64,000 nucleotides of DNA from Ottelia alismoides (Eukaryota; Streptophyta; Magnoliopsida; Alismatales; Hydrocharitaceae): positions 124,001 to 188,000 of the forward strand of contig JAZKJV010010618.1 in the NCBI GenBank assembly GCA_037367405.1, written 5' to 3'. The notes under the pieces were generated by a model. That model did no database searches and was not told the DNA's origin. It saw only the letters and a list, made by a program, of their open reading frames with translations. The first letter of the stretch is position 1. The number at the start of each line of letters is the position of its first letter. A program made the translations under genes and the position numbers. Of the stretch, positions 57,701 to 63,995 are shown piece by piece.

Positions 57701-59704
57701 AAGTTCTCTCATATGTCGAGATACTTGGCGTGCCTCCTTTCTCTGGTGGCTCTCAATTGAAGGTCGGATCGAGTAGTCGAACCCATGGCTTAGGCGGCAC
57801 TTGCGAGATCAGTTCGGGTGTCAAAGCGGACCTGATTATGCAGTCGAGCGAGACCATGTGGGATCCGAAGCTCGTATTGGGTATGCTGGGCAGTCAGGGC
57901 AGGTGTTTGGACTTGATTACTCAAGAGGTCGATACGTTGTGGAAGGCTAATCGGGTCGGGAAGTTGGACCCACTAAGGGAATCGAGCGGAGCGTTATGGG
58001 CTGTGGTTCTGGGTCAGAAAAGGCGATCGGGGCCTTTGGCGATTCGGGTTCTAGGGCACTCTTGTTGGAGGATCCGATGGCATCGAATGGCCGTGGGGTG
58101 ACGATGGTGGAAGCTCCAAAGGATTAGTGGGTGGTGGCGGAAGGGTTGGTTTCAGCTACTGAGGTTTCGATGGTGAGTCGAGAATTGGTGGCAACTACTG
58201 CTACTGTGCTAAGCCCTTTGATTAGGGAGGATGCAAGCCTGGCTGCCTCTGGCTCCGTAGAGAGGTTTGGGAAAAACTATGTGAGGAGGAATCTGAAGGA
58301 GAAAAGGAAGAAAAAAGAGGTTTGAGATCTATGGGCAGTTGGATAGGGTTGTGCCTCGAGAGGTGTTGAATACGACCAAGGAGCTTTGCGTGGAGCAAAT
58401 AGCTGCAGTAGTGGAGGTCGGTCTGGAAGGCTTGGGGCCTCCTGATTCTGCCTAGGAGGGGGAATGTGGCCGTGGAAGCATGTTAAGGGACAACTATTAG
58501 TTTCGTGGACAGAGGAGCGGCAGAGAACTTGGTGATATCCCCGCTGGCATGCCTTATCACAATTCACAATTGAGCCAGAAAGCATCTAAAAAGATTCAAA
58601 GATAAGACCTTGAAATAAATCAATTCTTCTATCATACAATCTTTCATCATGCAAGGGCTAGACCTGTTATTGTGCTGAGGGAAGTAAGGCTGATTTGCCA
58701 TGGAGATATCCTTCACGTGCAAAGAAGTATTTGGCTGTTGTGCAACAGTTTTCTATTAATAATTGTAGTGTTCTTCGTGTGCAAGTTCATGCTTAAGTCG
58801 AGTCGATTGTCTTAACCATCCCTTGATCAACTAATGCAAAAGTTGATATTCACACCCTAAATGCCATTCCTTGGTTAAAGATAGCTTAAAAACATTTCCC
58901 AGTGAATTCTTAATAACTGATGGTTCTTCAAGAACAGAAAGACATGATTTTAGAAAGGATGATTAGTTATGCTTCGCTGTCATGTATACATATCTGTTAT
59001 GTTTTAGCCGTTCTTTCCTTTTCTCCTTGAACAATATAAATTCCTTTTCCCTACATCTTTTCTATTAGATTTGTATTGTCCAAATTATGAACTATAAATG
59101 CTATAATTTTAGAAACATTTGCATTTTTGCTCATTGAATGAATTCCATGGACATCTGCATACCTTGTAATGCAAGTGATGAACACTATTTTTGCATCCAA
59201 GCAGTCTTATTTTGCTTCGAATTTTTAGAAGTTCTGTCTTTAGTATGTTGTGAAGAGCTTGAAAATTGCTTTTCTGCACAAATACAAAATATATTCTGAA
59301 TATTTGCTTTTGTACGTGTTCTTTGGGTGCTTTAAATTTTCAGTAGGCTTGATAATTGCTTTTCTGCACAAATAAAAGATAGATTCCGAATACTTCTCTG
59401 TTATTGCAGCTTGTCCATTGGGTTCTTACTGTCCCTTGGCCAAACTCAACAAGACAACGGGTATATGTGATCCGTAAGTTCCGTTTATATTCTGTATTTC
59501 AAGCTCAATTATTTTTCCCTATAAAGTTTTCTTAAACTGTTTCTAGAACGTTTTTAGGTACAACTATCAGCTACCATCTGGACGAGATAACCACATGTGT
59601 GGTGGAGCGGATGTATGGGCTGATGTTGCTGTCAGTAGCAAAATATTTTGTCCTGCAGGTTACTACTGCCCAAGCACAATAGAAATATACCCCTGTAAAG
59701 CCGG
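18868..59704 (+). CDS. ABCG28-like: ABCG24/ABCG28-type ABC transporter, N-terminal part, 5 exons in this window
   Basis: Joined exons are 18868-19073, 35213-35289, 56247-56516, 59410-59473 and 59558-59704 (764 nt, 254 complete codons), with GT-AG junctions and matching phases throughout. The protein starts with a hydrophobic signal-like segment (about residues 8-27, ending AARCQ), then a helical stretch ending 'DYLQ/QYCIKD'-like, then a cysteine-rich domain with motifs '[16 protein letters not shown]', 'CEPGWACS', '[13 protein letters not shown]', 'CPLGSYCP' and 'CPAGYYCPS'. This long Cys-rich N-terminus distinguishes the ABCG24/ABCG28/WBC30 clade of half-size transporters. The ATP-binding cassette and transmembrane domain follow in later exons, outside this window. 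In Arabidopsis, ABCG28 acts in pollen tubes; which paralogue this is cannot be decided here. No internal stop or frameshift is seen. Confidence 0.92.
19074..19613 (+). other. Start of ABCG intron 1, no feature
   Basis: AT-rich intronic DNA. The frames at 19183-19413 and 19410-19616 have no recognisable content. Confidence 0.6.
19614..20400 (-). repeat. 3' LTR of the intron-1 Copia
   Basis: Paired with 26643-27549. The right edge TAATTACA gives the complement of a TG start. Confidence 0.75.
21700..25507 (-). pseudogene. Copia polyprotein remnant (gag, integrase, reverse transcriptase)
   Basis: On the minus strand, 25507 down to about 25100 resembles Copia gag ('[15 protein letters not shown]'). 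About 24830-24650 resembles the end of integrase ('[20 protein letters not shown]'). 22362-22133 is reverse transcriptase ('[19 protein letters not shown]'). About 21870-21790 is the later RT block ('[19 protein letters not shown]'). Stops and frameshifts are frequent. The RT is split by a LINE at about 22375-24283: the two Copia halves meet at '[13 protein letters not shown]'. It is non-functional. Confidence 0.7.
22375..24283 (-). mobile_element. L1-type LINE, 5'-truncated, nested in the Copia RT
   Basis: Minus-strand pieces in LINE order: '[17 protein letters not shown]' (about 24260), the catalytic block '[14 protein letters not shown]' and '[11 protein letters not shown]' (ORF 23727-24044), a C-terminal part (23267-23533), and the zinc-binding terminal domain '[17 protein letters not shown]' with 'C..C' near 22750. 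A T-run at 22378-22385 is the complement of its poly(A) tail. AATCAACTAAT on the left (22360-22370) and AATCAACAAT on the right (24282-24291) look like an imperfect target duplication. Several frames are broken. The 3' end resembles that of the LINE at 35568. Confidence 0.8.
25597..25801 (+). mobile_element. RTE-type LINE, 3' fragment
   Basis: It matches the last ~200 bases of the fragment at 25961-26652 (TTAGAAGATGCRAGATTTG, CCAAGAAGTGTTGGAA, GTGGGAAAARGCTTTGTTGTT). It ends in the GTTGTT-type tail typical of plant RTE elements. It lies in the opposite sense to the surrounding Copia. Confidence 0.7.
25961..26652 (+). pseudogene. RTE-type LINE reverse transcriptase C-terminal fragment
   Basis: It reads 'EYMECTFDG', '[20 protein letters not shown]', '[20 protein letters not shown]', '[20 protein letters not shown]' and '[17 protein letters not shown]', the hallmark C-terminal blocks of plant RTE reverse transcriptases. 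It then has the 3' end 'CCTACTTAATGTGGGAAAAACACTTTGTTGTTGTTA'-like tail. There is an early stop after 'DVTYR' and shifts later. It is 5'-truncated and runs up to the right Copia LTR. Confidence 0.8.
26643..27549 (-). repeat. 5' LTR of the intron-1 Copia
   Basis: Paired with 19614-20400. It contains additional sequence at about 26700-26860. The left edge touches the end of an RTE fragment, so the exact border is uncertain by several bases. Confidence 0.7.
27550..28499 (+). other. Intron 1 DNA between Copia and LINE
   Basis: AT-rich. A short minus-strand RTE tail (ACAACAACAACAAAGCCTTTTCC) is visible at about 28066-28108. A two-copy tandem repeat of about 56 bases lies at 28362-28472. There is nothing coding. 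Confidence 0.5.
28362..28472 (+). repeat. Two-copy tandem repeat, ~56 bp
   Basis: Units 28362-28417 and 28418-28472 both run from TTCCAATCT to CTTATCCC with scattered changes. Confidence 0.7.
29092..29907 (+). pseudogene. LINE reverse transcriptase core
   Basis: Overlapping frames (29092-29559, 29511-29774, 29632-29907) together cover the palm and thumb motifs of an L1-type reverse transcriptase, including the intact catalytic Q-Y-V-D-D-T. The switching frames show at least two indels, so the enzyme is dead. Confidence 0.8.
30492..30717 (+). mobile_element. hAT-like MITE, 226 bp, inside the LINE
   Basis: Flanked by a perfect 8-bp duplication GCTCTTGG (30484-30491 and 30718-30725). Its ends form imperfect inverted repeats (TATGGCCTCAAATTTC and, on the minus strand, CAAGGCCTTAAATGTC). 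The interior is built from repeats of GACCGAAAT in both directions. An 8-bp duplication points to the hAT superfamily. Removing the insert and one duplication copy restores the LINE reading frame across 'SSSW/SPTF'. Confidence 0.85.
31048..34722 (-). mobile_element. Solo LTR, Gypsy-like, 3675 bp, inside the LINE
   Basis: It begins TGTGAACCCCTCAGGATCCG and ends CCAGATGTTACA. It is flanked by the perfect 5-bp duplication ATGTG (31043-31047 and 34723-34727). The LINE zinc-domain reading continues across the join. No gag or pol coding is present, so it is most simply a solo LTR. A TATA-type box on the minus strand (CTATATAAACC, about 34087-34097) suggests that the LTR is oriented right to left. 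Layout resembles the solo LTR at 47391-50819: similar left end, a GC-richer block, an AT-rich middle and a promoter-like block near the right. A (TA)n run lies at 33689-33718. Confidence 0.85.
33689..33718. repeat. (TA)15 microsatellite
   Basis: Perfect alternating TA run inside the solo LTR. Confidence 0.95.
35213..35289 (+). CDS. ABCG28-like: ABCG gene exon 2 (77-base micro-exon)
   Basis: AATGCAG|GGATAAAG and CCAAAG|GTATGC are the junctions. In the frame set by exon 1 it reads '[20 protein letters not shown]' then 'IKQTK', the segment expected between '...CIKD' and 'GDLSQRLC' in this family. It completes a codon at each end and joins exon 1 to exon 3 without a stop. It has a LINE ending not far upstream and another starting 278 bases downstream. 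Confidence 0.9.
35568..37045 (-). mobile_element. L1-type LINE, 5'-truncated, 278 bases after exon 2
   Basis: Flanked by a 15-bp duplication TACTAGTAAGAGTAC (35553-35567) and TACTAGTAAGAATAC (37046-37060), with one mismatch. The minus strand carries 'FNLPVTEEQ', '[20 protein letters not shown]' and '[20 protein letters not shown]' (36716-37030), then '[10 protein letters not shown]...[19 protein letters not shown]' (36558-36730). Last comes the terminal domain '[19 protein letters not shown]' with '[15 protein letters not shown]' (35742-36128). A T-rich stretch at 35569-35574 is the complement of the tail. It is the same family as the LINE at 22375-24283 by its 3' end (AAGGGGGAAAC...). Frames are broken. 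Confidence 0.9.
37061..38043 (+). other. Intron 2 DNA with a Copia LTR fragment at about 37640-37900
   Basis: 37640-37900 shares blocks with the LTRs of the intron-1 Copia (ACCGGTGCATAGGGTTKG, GGATAAGACAACTCATGATC-like, CGTCCTTGAAAGTGCCTCAGAGAA). It is probably a truncated or solo LTR of that family. The rest shows nothing. Confidence 0.5.
38259..38550 (+). repeat. LARD-1 left LTR with TATA box and paired inverted repeats
   Basis: GGGTAATTGGAT (38279-38290) pairs with ATCCAATTACCC (38300-38311) across a 9-base loop. AGTCCCAC (38323-38330) pairs with GTGGGACT (38342-38349). The TATA box TATATAAG is at 38368-38375. It starts TA instead of TG, a one-base change relative to the right LTR. Confidence 0.9.
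40180..40471 (+). repeat. LARD-1 right LTR
   Basis: It begins TGTTAGAG and ends TTTCAACA. Same inverted repeat (40200-40211 with 40221-40232) and TATA box at 40289-40296. Confidence 0.9.
40472..42145 (+). pseudogene. Host Copia: LTR end, primer site, gag and start of pol
   Basis: Gag (about 40650-41130) reads '[20 protein letters not shown]' and '[13 protein letters not shown]', the usual Copia gag pattern. The zinc knuckle at about 41300 (C-N-Y-C...H-W-K-D-C) is one residue shorter than the standard spacing before the last Cys. The protease site reads D-S-D-C-S where D-S-G is expected. 41461-41747 continues the protease, and 41860-42145 holds the GAG-pre-integrase and the start of the integrase core ('HADCWDPS', '[17 protein letters not shown]'). 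Several stops are present. Confidence 0.8.
42324..43794 (-). pseudogene. Nested Copia reverse transcriptase and RNase H
   Basis: The 286-codon frame 42934-43794 covers the reverse transcriptase: '[20 protein letters not shown]', '[20 protein letters not shown]', '[11 protein letters not shown]' and the intact catalytic '[12 protein letters not shown]'. RNase H follows in shifted frames (42593-42958 '[13 protein letters not shown]...', 42324-42656 '[13 protein letters not shown]...[11 protein letters not shown]'). The catalytic motif is intact, but the frame shifts near 42950 and in RNase H break the polyprotein. Confidence 0.88.
44053..45448 (-). pseudogene. Nested Copia integrase region
   Basis: '[13 protein letters not shown]' (GAG-pre-integrase, about 45160), '[14 protein letters not shown]' and '[20 protein letters not shown]' (integrase core), '[10 protein letters not shown]' and '[20 protein letters not shown]' (C-terminal block). 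The frame changes at about 44900 and 44600. Confidence 0.85.
45467..46555 (-). pseudogene. Nested Copia gag and protease start
   Basis: The start at 46555 reads '[17 protein letters not shown]' and '[15 protein letters not shown]', a Copia gag N-terminus. It breaks at about 46340 and again at 46144. The zinc knuckle [14 protein letters not shown] (about 45825) is intact. The protease site reads M-D-S-R-A-T-H-H, with R replacing the G of D-S-G, so the protease is inactivated. Confidence 0.88.
47056..47390 (+). pseudogene. Host Copia integrase, middle part
   Basis: '[20 protein letters not shown]', '[13 protein letters not shown]', 'DTPQQNGVA' and '[20 protein letters not shown]': the second half of a Copia integrase core. 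Two stops are present. It is cut at 47390 by the solo LTR. Confidence 0.85.
47391..50819 (-). mobile_element. Solo LTR, Gypsy-like, 3429 bp, in the host Copia integrase
   Basis: It begins TGTGACGCCCCTAGGATCCG and ends GGGCTTTCACA. It is flanked by the perfect 5-bp duplication TATGG (47386-47390 and 50820-50824). The Copia integrase frame resumes directly after it ('[19 protein letters not shown]'). It holds no gag or pol. It shares the left end and general layout with 31048-34722 and 60893 onward. Frames inside it (for example 50332-50667) are not coding. Confidence 0.88.
50825..51443 (+). pseudogene. Host Copia integrase C-terminal part
   Basis: '[18 protein letters not shown]' and '[10 protein letters not shown]', then a linker, then about 51390-51443 ends 'KKRKIIGC', the start of the reverse transcriptase domain, cut by LARD-2. 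Confidence 0.8.
51444..51757 (+). repeat. LARD-2 left LTR with TATA box and paired inverted repeats
   Basis: GGGTAAATGGAT (51484-51495) pairs with ATCCATTTACCC (51505-51516) across a 9-base loop. GTCCCAC (51531-51537) pairs with GTGGGAC (51549-51555). TATA box TATATAAG at 51575-51582. Confidence 0.9.
51949..52749 (+). CDS. Proline/arginine-rich open frame inside LARD-2, function unknown
   Basis: The frame is 266 codons in a GC-rich block downstream of the LARD-2 primer site, where gag would sit. The product would be rich in P, R, S and A, with no zinc knuckle, membrane segment or enzyme motif that I recognise. An equally long frame is open on the other strand (51930-52613), which is expected from GC-rich DNA, so protein coding is not established. 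LARD-1 has a similar GC-rich block in the same place but with stops. It may be a decayed or captured sequence rather than a gene. Confidence 0.25.
   Translation: MFLKLFTPDLLVARNPSRHLPQLQAAAAPLSPDPASWCPQAPFSLCDAPPRLTADISRAPLSRRLRRRIVFPSSDKTSRRTRQGFIGPRTIQAADDPSTQPNPSDTRATCAHSRLQVDGGDQEEDPLTSRSKNPSPCVPPDPVLLPRAPLSCGISRLASDHLLTPQSSRSSLSYDHLPTPSGDLLAPQARGGELPPLSRAIPHTLQTATPPPGPRRSTSCTTRQLHAFSSYPPGRTRQCRRLVRSLISLSSPMPRRNPILGNDGGI
54026..54339 (+). repeat. LARD-2 right LTR
   Basis: TGTTGGAATATTG to TTTTCTAACA. The inverted repeat is kept with one change (54066-54077 with 54087-54098). TATA box at 54157-54164. Confidence 0.9.
54340..54962 (+). pseudogene. Host Copia reverse transcriptase
   Basis: '[20 protein letters not shown]', '[20 protein letters not shown]', '[20 protein letters not shown]' and '[11 protein letters not shown]'. 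The catalytic Y-V-D-D reads Y-V-N-D, so the polymerase site has lost an aspartate. The frame stays open for 217 codons, ending at 54962 with a stop in 'LFLS*KNYIEKV'. Confidence 0.88.
55270..55663 (+). pseudogene. Host Copia RNase H
   Basis: '[20 protein letters not shown]' and '[20 protein letters not shown]', then '[16 protein letters not shown]' and '[11 protein letters not shown]': the RNase H end of a Copia polyprotein. It is frameshifted from the reverse transcriptase; the connecting part (54963-55270) is rich in stops. Copia similarity fades after about 55663. Confidence 0.85.
55664..56246 (+). other. End of ABCG intron 2
   Basis: No Copia LTR or other element is recognised. The last bases are a good polypyrimidine tract before exon 3 (TTTTTTTCTTTACAG). 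Confidence 0.5.
56247..56516 (+). CDS. ABCG28-like: ABCG gene exon 3
   Basis: The acceptor is TTTTTTTCTTTACAG|GGG and the donor is GATAC|GTAAGT. It encodes '[18 protein letters not shown]' through '[15 protein letters not shown]', the first half of the Cys-rich domain. Direct joining of exon 1 to this exon breaks the frame after about 20 codons, which shows that exon 2 is required. Confidence 0.92.
56517..59409 (+). other. ABCG intron 3 with LTR-like and unassigned inserts
   Basis: A 22-base direct repeat (GTGAAAAATGTTCCAACAGT...) occurs at 56607 and 56650. About 56620-57535 looks like a minus-strand LTR (minus-strand CCTATAAATAGG near 57015-57026, and GATGATAACAAAACATGAG at its right end), but no duplication is found. 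57540-58590 is GC-richer with a 161-codon frame (57616-58101) and a lysine-rich end (58131-58325, '[16 protein letters not shown]'). It might be a LINE 5' region, but I cannot name it. 58600-59409 appears to be native intron, with a 90-base-spaced duplication at 59257 and 59347. Confidence 0.4.
59257..59396 (+). repeat. Local duplication, 90-base period, before exon 4
   Basis: GCTTGAAAATTGCTTTTCTG at 59257 and GCTTGATAATTGCTTTTCTG at 59347 continue in parallel for about 50 bases (CACAAATA...GATTCYGAATA). Confidence 0.75.
59410..59473 (+). CDS. ABCG28-like: ABCG gene exon 4
   Basis: 64 bases between TTATTGCAG|CTTGTCC and TGATCC|GTAAGT. It encodes '[20 protein letters not shown]'. It is separated from exon 5 by an 84-base intron. 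Confidence 0.92.
59558..59704 (+). CDS. ABCG28-like: ABCG gene exon 5 (last exon in the window)
   Basis: The acceptor is GTTTTTAG|GTAC. It encodes '[20 protein letters not shown]' to '[19 protein letters not shown]'. The frame continues to a stop at about 59725, but GG|GTATTA at 59703-59708 is a donor, and the family normally continues with another G-H-Y-C motif. The next exon must therefore lie past position 64000. Confidence 0.88.
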
Positions 59705-59974
59705 GTATTATTTTGTTACTAACTAACTAGGCCAAGTCTGCATACTTTTTCATGGATTATTCTCAAAAGTATATATGAATACATTCCCGTGTTACCATTG
59801 CTTGTTAATTTGTAGTTATTGTTGTTTGCATTTTTTTACATACACAGTACTACAATTTTTTGTTACTGCATAACCCCTGTCAACTTTCTATTTACATTCT
59901 GATCCTATACGTTACTGATATTTACTTTATAATCTGTTGCATTATCTGAGCAAAGAGCTATAGGTACATTTACT
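59705..59974 (+). other. Start of ABCG intron 5
   Basis: AT-rich intron DNA after the GTATTA donor. No feature. Confidence 0.5.
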
Positions 59975-60892
59975 GTAAACTTTTCATGGAGGGCTATCAA
60001 TAGACCGAGGAGGTGGACAAGTTTGGGGAAGGTACCACTTATCTGACCGACATGCGAGTCACTTGATTCAAAGCTTTACGATGGAAGAGGTTAAAGCTGT
60101 AGTTTGGAATTCGAATGCCAATGAGGCGTCCAAATACGATGGCTTCCCCGTTTTCTTTCGGAAGTTTTGGGCTGTGATAGGGAGAGAGATAGTGGATGTA
60201 ATGGAAAAGTTTGCAGGGAGTAATGCAGGGTTCGACAGGATTAATGAAGCTCTTATTTTTCTCCCAAGAAGGAGGCTTTCGAGAGGGTGAAGGACTTCTA
60301 GCCAATTGCCCTTTCTAATGCTATCTACTTGATGATCGTGAAGGTCCTAGTGAATAGATTAAACGTAGTCATGTGTTGACGTTCATAATAGGAAGATAGA
60401 TTGGTGATTACCATACTGTGGTTACTGAGATCATTTCAGACTGGAGAAACAATGTGTGAAAGACCTTCTGTGGAAGGTGGACTTCTCAAAGTCGTATGAT
60501 ACAATAGATTGGTGCTTTCTATGTGCAACTTTGGCGAGGCAGGTGTTCCCAGATGTTTGGAATACATGGATGAAAAGATGCATTACTACAACGTCTTATT
60601 CGATGCTTGTAAACATCCATCTTGAGGGGAGGTTTTATCAGACGTAATTGGCTATGAGACAGGGCTACCCCCTTGCCATCATTCTTTTTGTTATCGACGC
60701 TGATGTTGTAGCTTGCATAATTGAACATGTGATGCAACATGGGGTCACCACGGGCTATTCCCTTGAAAACATCTCCATGATTTTCCGTTAGTAAGAGGAC
60801 GACACCATTTTCTTTATTGAAGGAGGTAAGGAGGAAGTAAAGAGGATTGCTACGACTCTAGAGATTTTTGGCGAACTTTCAAGTATTACTCT
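59975..60892 (+). pseudogene. L1-type LINE reverse transcriptase fragment in intron 5
   Basis: 'MEEVKAVVWNSNANEASKYD', 'FRKFWAVIGREIVDVMEKF', 'PIALSNAIYLM', '[19 protein letters not shown]', 'MRQGYPLAIILF' and, near 60797, 'EDDTIFFIEGG' (catalytic D-D, with stops just before it), then 'LEIFGELSSIT'. It is cut by an LTR start at 60893. It is the same L1-type lineage as the other LINEs here. Stops and shifts are present throughout. Confidence 0.82.
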
Positions 60893-61345
60893 TGTGAACC
60901 CTTGAGGATCCGGGTACCTGTTTACGTGGAATTTGCAAAATAACATTCACTAAAGATCACATTTAGCCAACATGAATTTGAGGGGATTTTTTTTGCGTTT
61001 GCATTTGACATTCACATCTAATTTAACAACCACAGAACAACAACAAGATGTGCCACCAAACTTTCATTTCATTAATTTTCATATATATACAACATGTGAC
61101 AAACTGTGCTAACAGTGTATAAATGTATCCCAAAAATATACAGAAGAGAAAAGAAAGCATTTACCTCATAAACTAAACAAAAACTACAACTATACCGTCT
61201 GATATATGTACGTATGCTCGGGATCATCTACCAGCTACTGAGTCGCAGGCTTCTTGCCTGCCAAGAATGAAAGGAACAAAAGGACTTTAACAAATGCCAG
61301 TACAATCCAGCATATAACATAAACTGGCATTCAACAAATGTCAGT
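60893..61345 (-). mobile_element. Truncated Gypsy-like LTR (third copy of the solo-LTR family)
   Basis: It begins TGTGAACCCTTGAGGATCCG, nearly identical to the left end at 31048. It continues in parallel with 31060-31440 (CCACCAAACTTTCATTTCATTAAT, TACCGTCTGATATA, GCTACTGAGTCGCAGGCT, TTGCCTGCCA). Similarity ends by about 61345. The other end and a duplication were not found. Confidence 0.7.
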
Positions 61346-61365
61346 ACAATCCAGCAACATAAATC

Positions 61366-61536
61366 CGCGGGTACCTGCGGGTAGCCAACATCCATTGGCA
61401 TTAACCAGATACCCGTTGCAATTAGGTACCTGTTGGAATGGGGTGGGTCGAACCGTGAGTCCGTGACCCGATAACAGCGGGGCGGGGTGGGTCAACGATC
61501 AAATGGGGAGGGTACCCACCCCATGGACACCCCTAG
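61366..61536. repeat. GGGTACC-rich sequence, possible hAT-type MITE remnant
   Basis: Repeated GGGTACC/GCGGGG words, ending ...CCATGGACACCCCTA. TAGGGGTG-type ends with GGGTACCC-rich bodies are known from plant hAT MITEs. The left end is not visible. Confidence 0.35.
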
Positions 61537-62384
61537 GTACAGGAGTAGTAGCAGGAAGTCCAAGTTTCTATAGGAAGGAGACAAGCTATGTAGTCTAGGT
61601 GGCTTGTGTCATTGCCCTGCATTTTGCCTCTGCATTCGATTTAGAGACCACTGTATGCTTCTTGCTCCGTCAAGTGGTTGGACTTGTAAGCCCTTGACGA
61701 CCCATGAATGCAATAAAAGTTATTGTTTTATCATGTCCATCTGAATATTGTGAATACATTTAATATTAAGGTCCGTTTGTATAATTAGGGTTATGCACCG
61801 CAACCATATTGAATACCATGCAGTTGGGATGACACAAATGACTTCAAATAGGATATATTCAATATTAGATCTCCAGTCTGAGAAAGAGATGGCAATCTTT
61901 CTCTAAAGATTGATTTCCAACTGATTTCTTGATGCAAGTCCTCTGCATGGGAATGGAGATTCGAAAGTGTTGGAATAATCAAGTCAAAGAGTTGACTTGA
62001 TGTGGTCGAGATAAACTAAGACCTGAATCGTAATTGTCACGATCAGGCACACATCCTTTGACCTGAGACAGATATGCATCTATATGCATGAGTATGCACA
62101 TTTGACAAACCAATAGGTTGTTGACCTTACCAAGGTCCATATACCGAAGCGTTGGTGCGCATATGAAGTCATATGAGGTATGATCTTTCAAATGAATCAT
62201 ACATGTTCATATTTGATGAATCGGGAGACAGAGCTCACTTATAAGATATTTTGGGGTCAAAAATGAATTCCATGCATGATCGTCTTATTTATGAAATGAG
62301 ATACGAATTCGAGATATTAATTTATGCTTTTGGAGAGTATATGATTGATATTATCACCCAATTATCGAATGATAAATTTATTGA
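61537..62384 (+). other. Intron 5 DNA without recognised feature
   Basis: A perfect 9-bp inverted repeat (TCAAGTCAA, 4-base loop, TTGACTTGA) lies at 61979-62000. The short frames (61979-62200 minus, 62251-62487 plus) show no domain. Confidence 0.4.
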
Positions 62385-62548
62385 TGTTAGGAGAAACATT
62401 TTTCATACGATAGAAGAGACCCTATGGCTCTCTTATATAGGAGAAAAGCCCTGGGTTAATTACATAAGAGAGACATACCAAAAATAGAAAACTAACATAA
62501 TTATCTCAACAACTACCATAATTATCTCAACAATCTCAACACTCCCCC

Positions 62549-63277
62549 TCAAGCTGGAGCATAGATATCTATCATGCTCAGCTTGGTACAACACTTCTGG
62601 AAAGGACCTCTAGTAAGTGCCTTGGTGAAGATATCAACTGTCTGATCTTCAGTAGAAACATGAGTGGTGGATATGAGACCTTTCTGAATCATGTCTCTAG
62701 TGTAATGGCAATCCACCTCTATATGTTTAGTTTGTTCATGGAAAGCAGGATTATTGGAAATAAACAGAGCTGCTTGATTATCACATAACAACTGCATAGG
62801 AGAGGAACCTCAACAGCAAGGTCCGTCAATACGGTTCTAACCCACATCATCTATGCACTTCCCCTGTGCCATGGCCCTGTATTCAGATTCTGCACTGGAT
62901 CTTGCAACCACTGTCTGCTTCTTGCTTTTCCATGAAACAAGGGAGTTGCCTACAAAAACAGCAAAGCCAGAAGTAGACTTCCTTTCTTTGGGGCACCCTG
63001 CATAATCTGCATCTGCACATGCAGTCACCTCAAGGGATGTATCCCTGCTGAAGATAAGACCAGTACCAGGTGAGTTCTTCAGATACCTCAAAATCATCTG
63101 AACCGCATCCATATGCACCTTCCTGGGTTGCTCCATGAAGTGGCTAACTTTGCACACTGCAAAGCAAATATCTGGTCTGGTGATGGTGGCATATACGAGC
63201 TTCCCAACAAGCTCTTTGTATCTCCTGCTGTCAACCTCTTCAGTGTCATCATCATACAATCTCACACCTGGATCCAT
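62549..63277 (-). pseudogene. Copia RNase H (intron 5)
   Basis: 62837-63277 reads 'ATITRPDICFAVCKVSHFME', 'YLKNSPGTGLIFSRD', 'ADADYAGCPKERKSTSGF' and 'ARSSAESEYRAMAQG'. 62549-62797 continues '[20 protein letters not shown]' and '[13 protein letters not shown]'. A frame change at about 62830 separates the two. Confidence 0.88.
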
Positions 63278-63995
63278 AGGAGTAGTAGCAGGTTTTGCAT
63301 TCTGTCATACCTGTCTCAGAAAGCAGATCCATCACAAACTTTCTCTGGGTCATCACAAGACCACGCTGATTCCTTGCAAACTCCAGTCCAAGAAAGTATC
63401 GAAGAGTGCCAAGATCCTTGGTCACAAACTGCATACCAAGGAATTCCTTGGCAGTTTGAATGCCCTGTTCATCATCCCCTGTGACAATGATATCATCTAC
63501 ATAGACAAGAATAGCAATGGTACCTCTCTGTGTCTTCTGGACAAAAAGTGAATGATCTGCAGTAGACCGTACAAACCCCTGTTGCTCTATTAGCTCCGAT
63601 AGCTTCTGGTACCAAGCTGTAGGGCTCTGCTTAAGGCCATAAATCGCCTTATGGAGCCTGCATACCTTCTGAGACTCCCCCTCAGTAGCAAACCCTGGTG
63701 GCTGCTGCATATAAACTTCCTCTTGTAGATCCCCATATAGGAATGCATTCTTCACATCAAGCTGATAAAGAGGCCATCCTTGGAAGCTGCAATTGACAGA
63801 AGGATACGAAGCGTAGAGTGTCGGGCTACTGGGGAAAAGGTATCCTGGTAGTCCTCCCCATAGGTTTGGGTGAACCCACGTGCCACAAGTCTCGCCTTGT
63901 AGCGATCCACACTGCCATCCACTTTGTGCTTGACTGTAAATACCCACTTGCAACCGACTACGGAGGCACCCAAAGGAGCAGGCACAAGACTCCAT
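63252..63995 (-). pseudogene. Copia reverse transcriptase (intron 5)
   Basis: '[20 protein letters not shown]', 'YGLKQSPTAWYQKL', intact catalytic 'LVYVDDIIVTGDD' and '[15 protein letters not shown]'. A second frame (63752-63985, '[20 protein letters not shown]') covers the upstream part, so a shift lies near 63770; another shift is near 63290. It is among the better-preserved coding pieces in the window. Confidence 0.88.
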
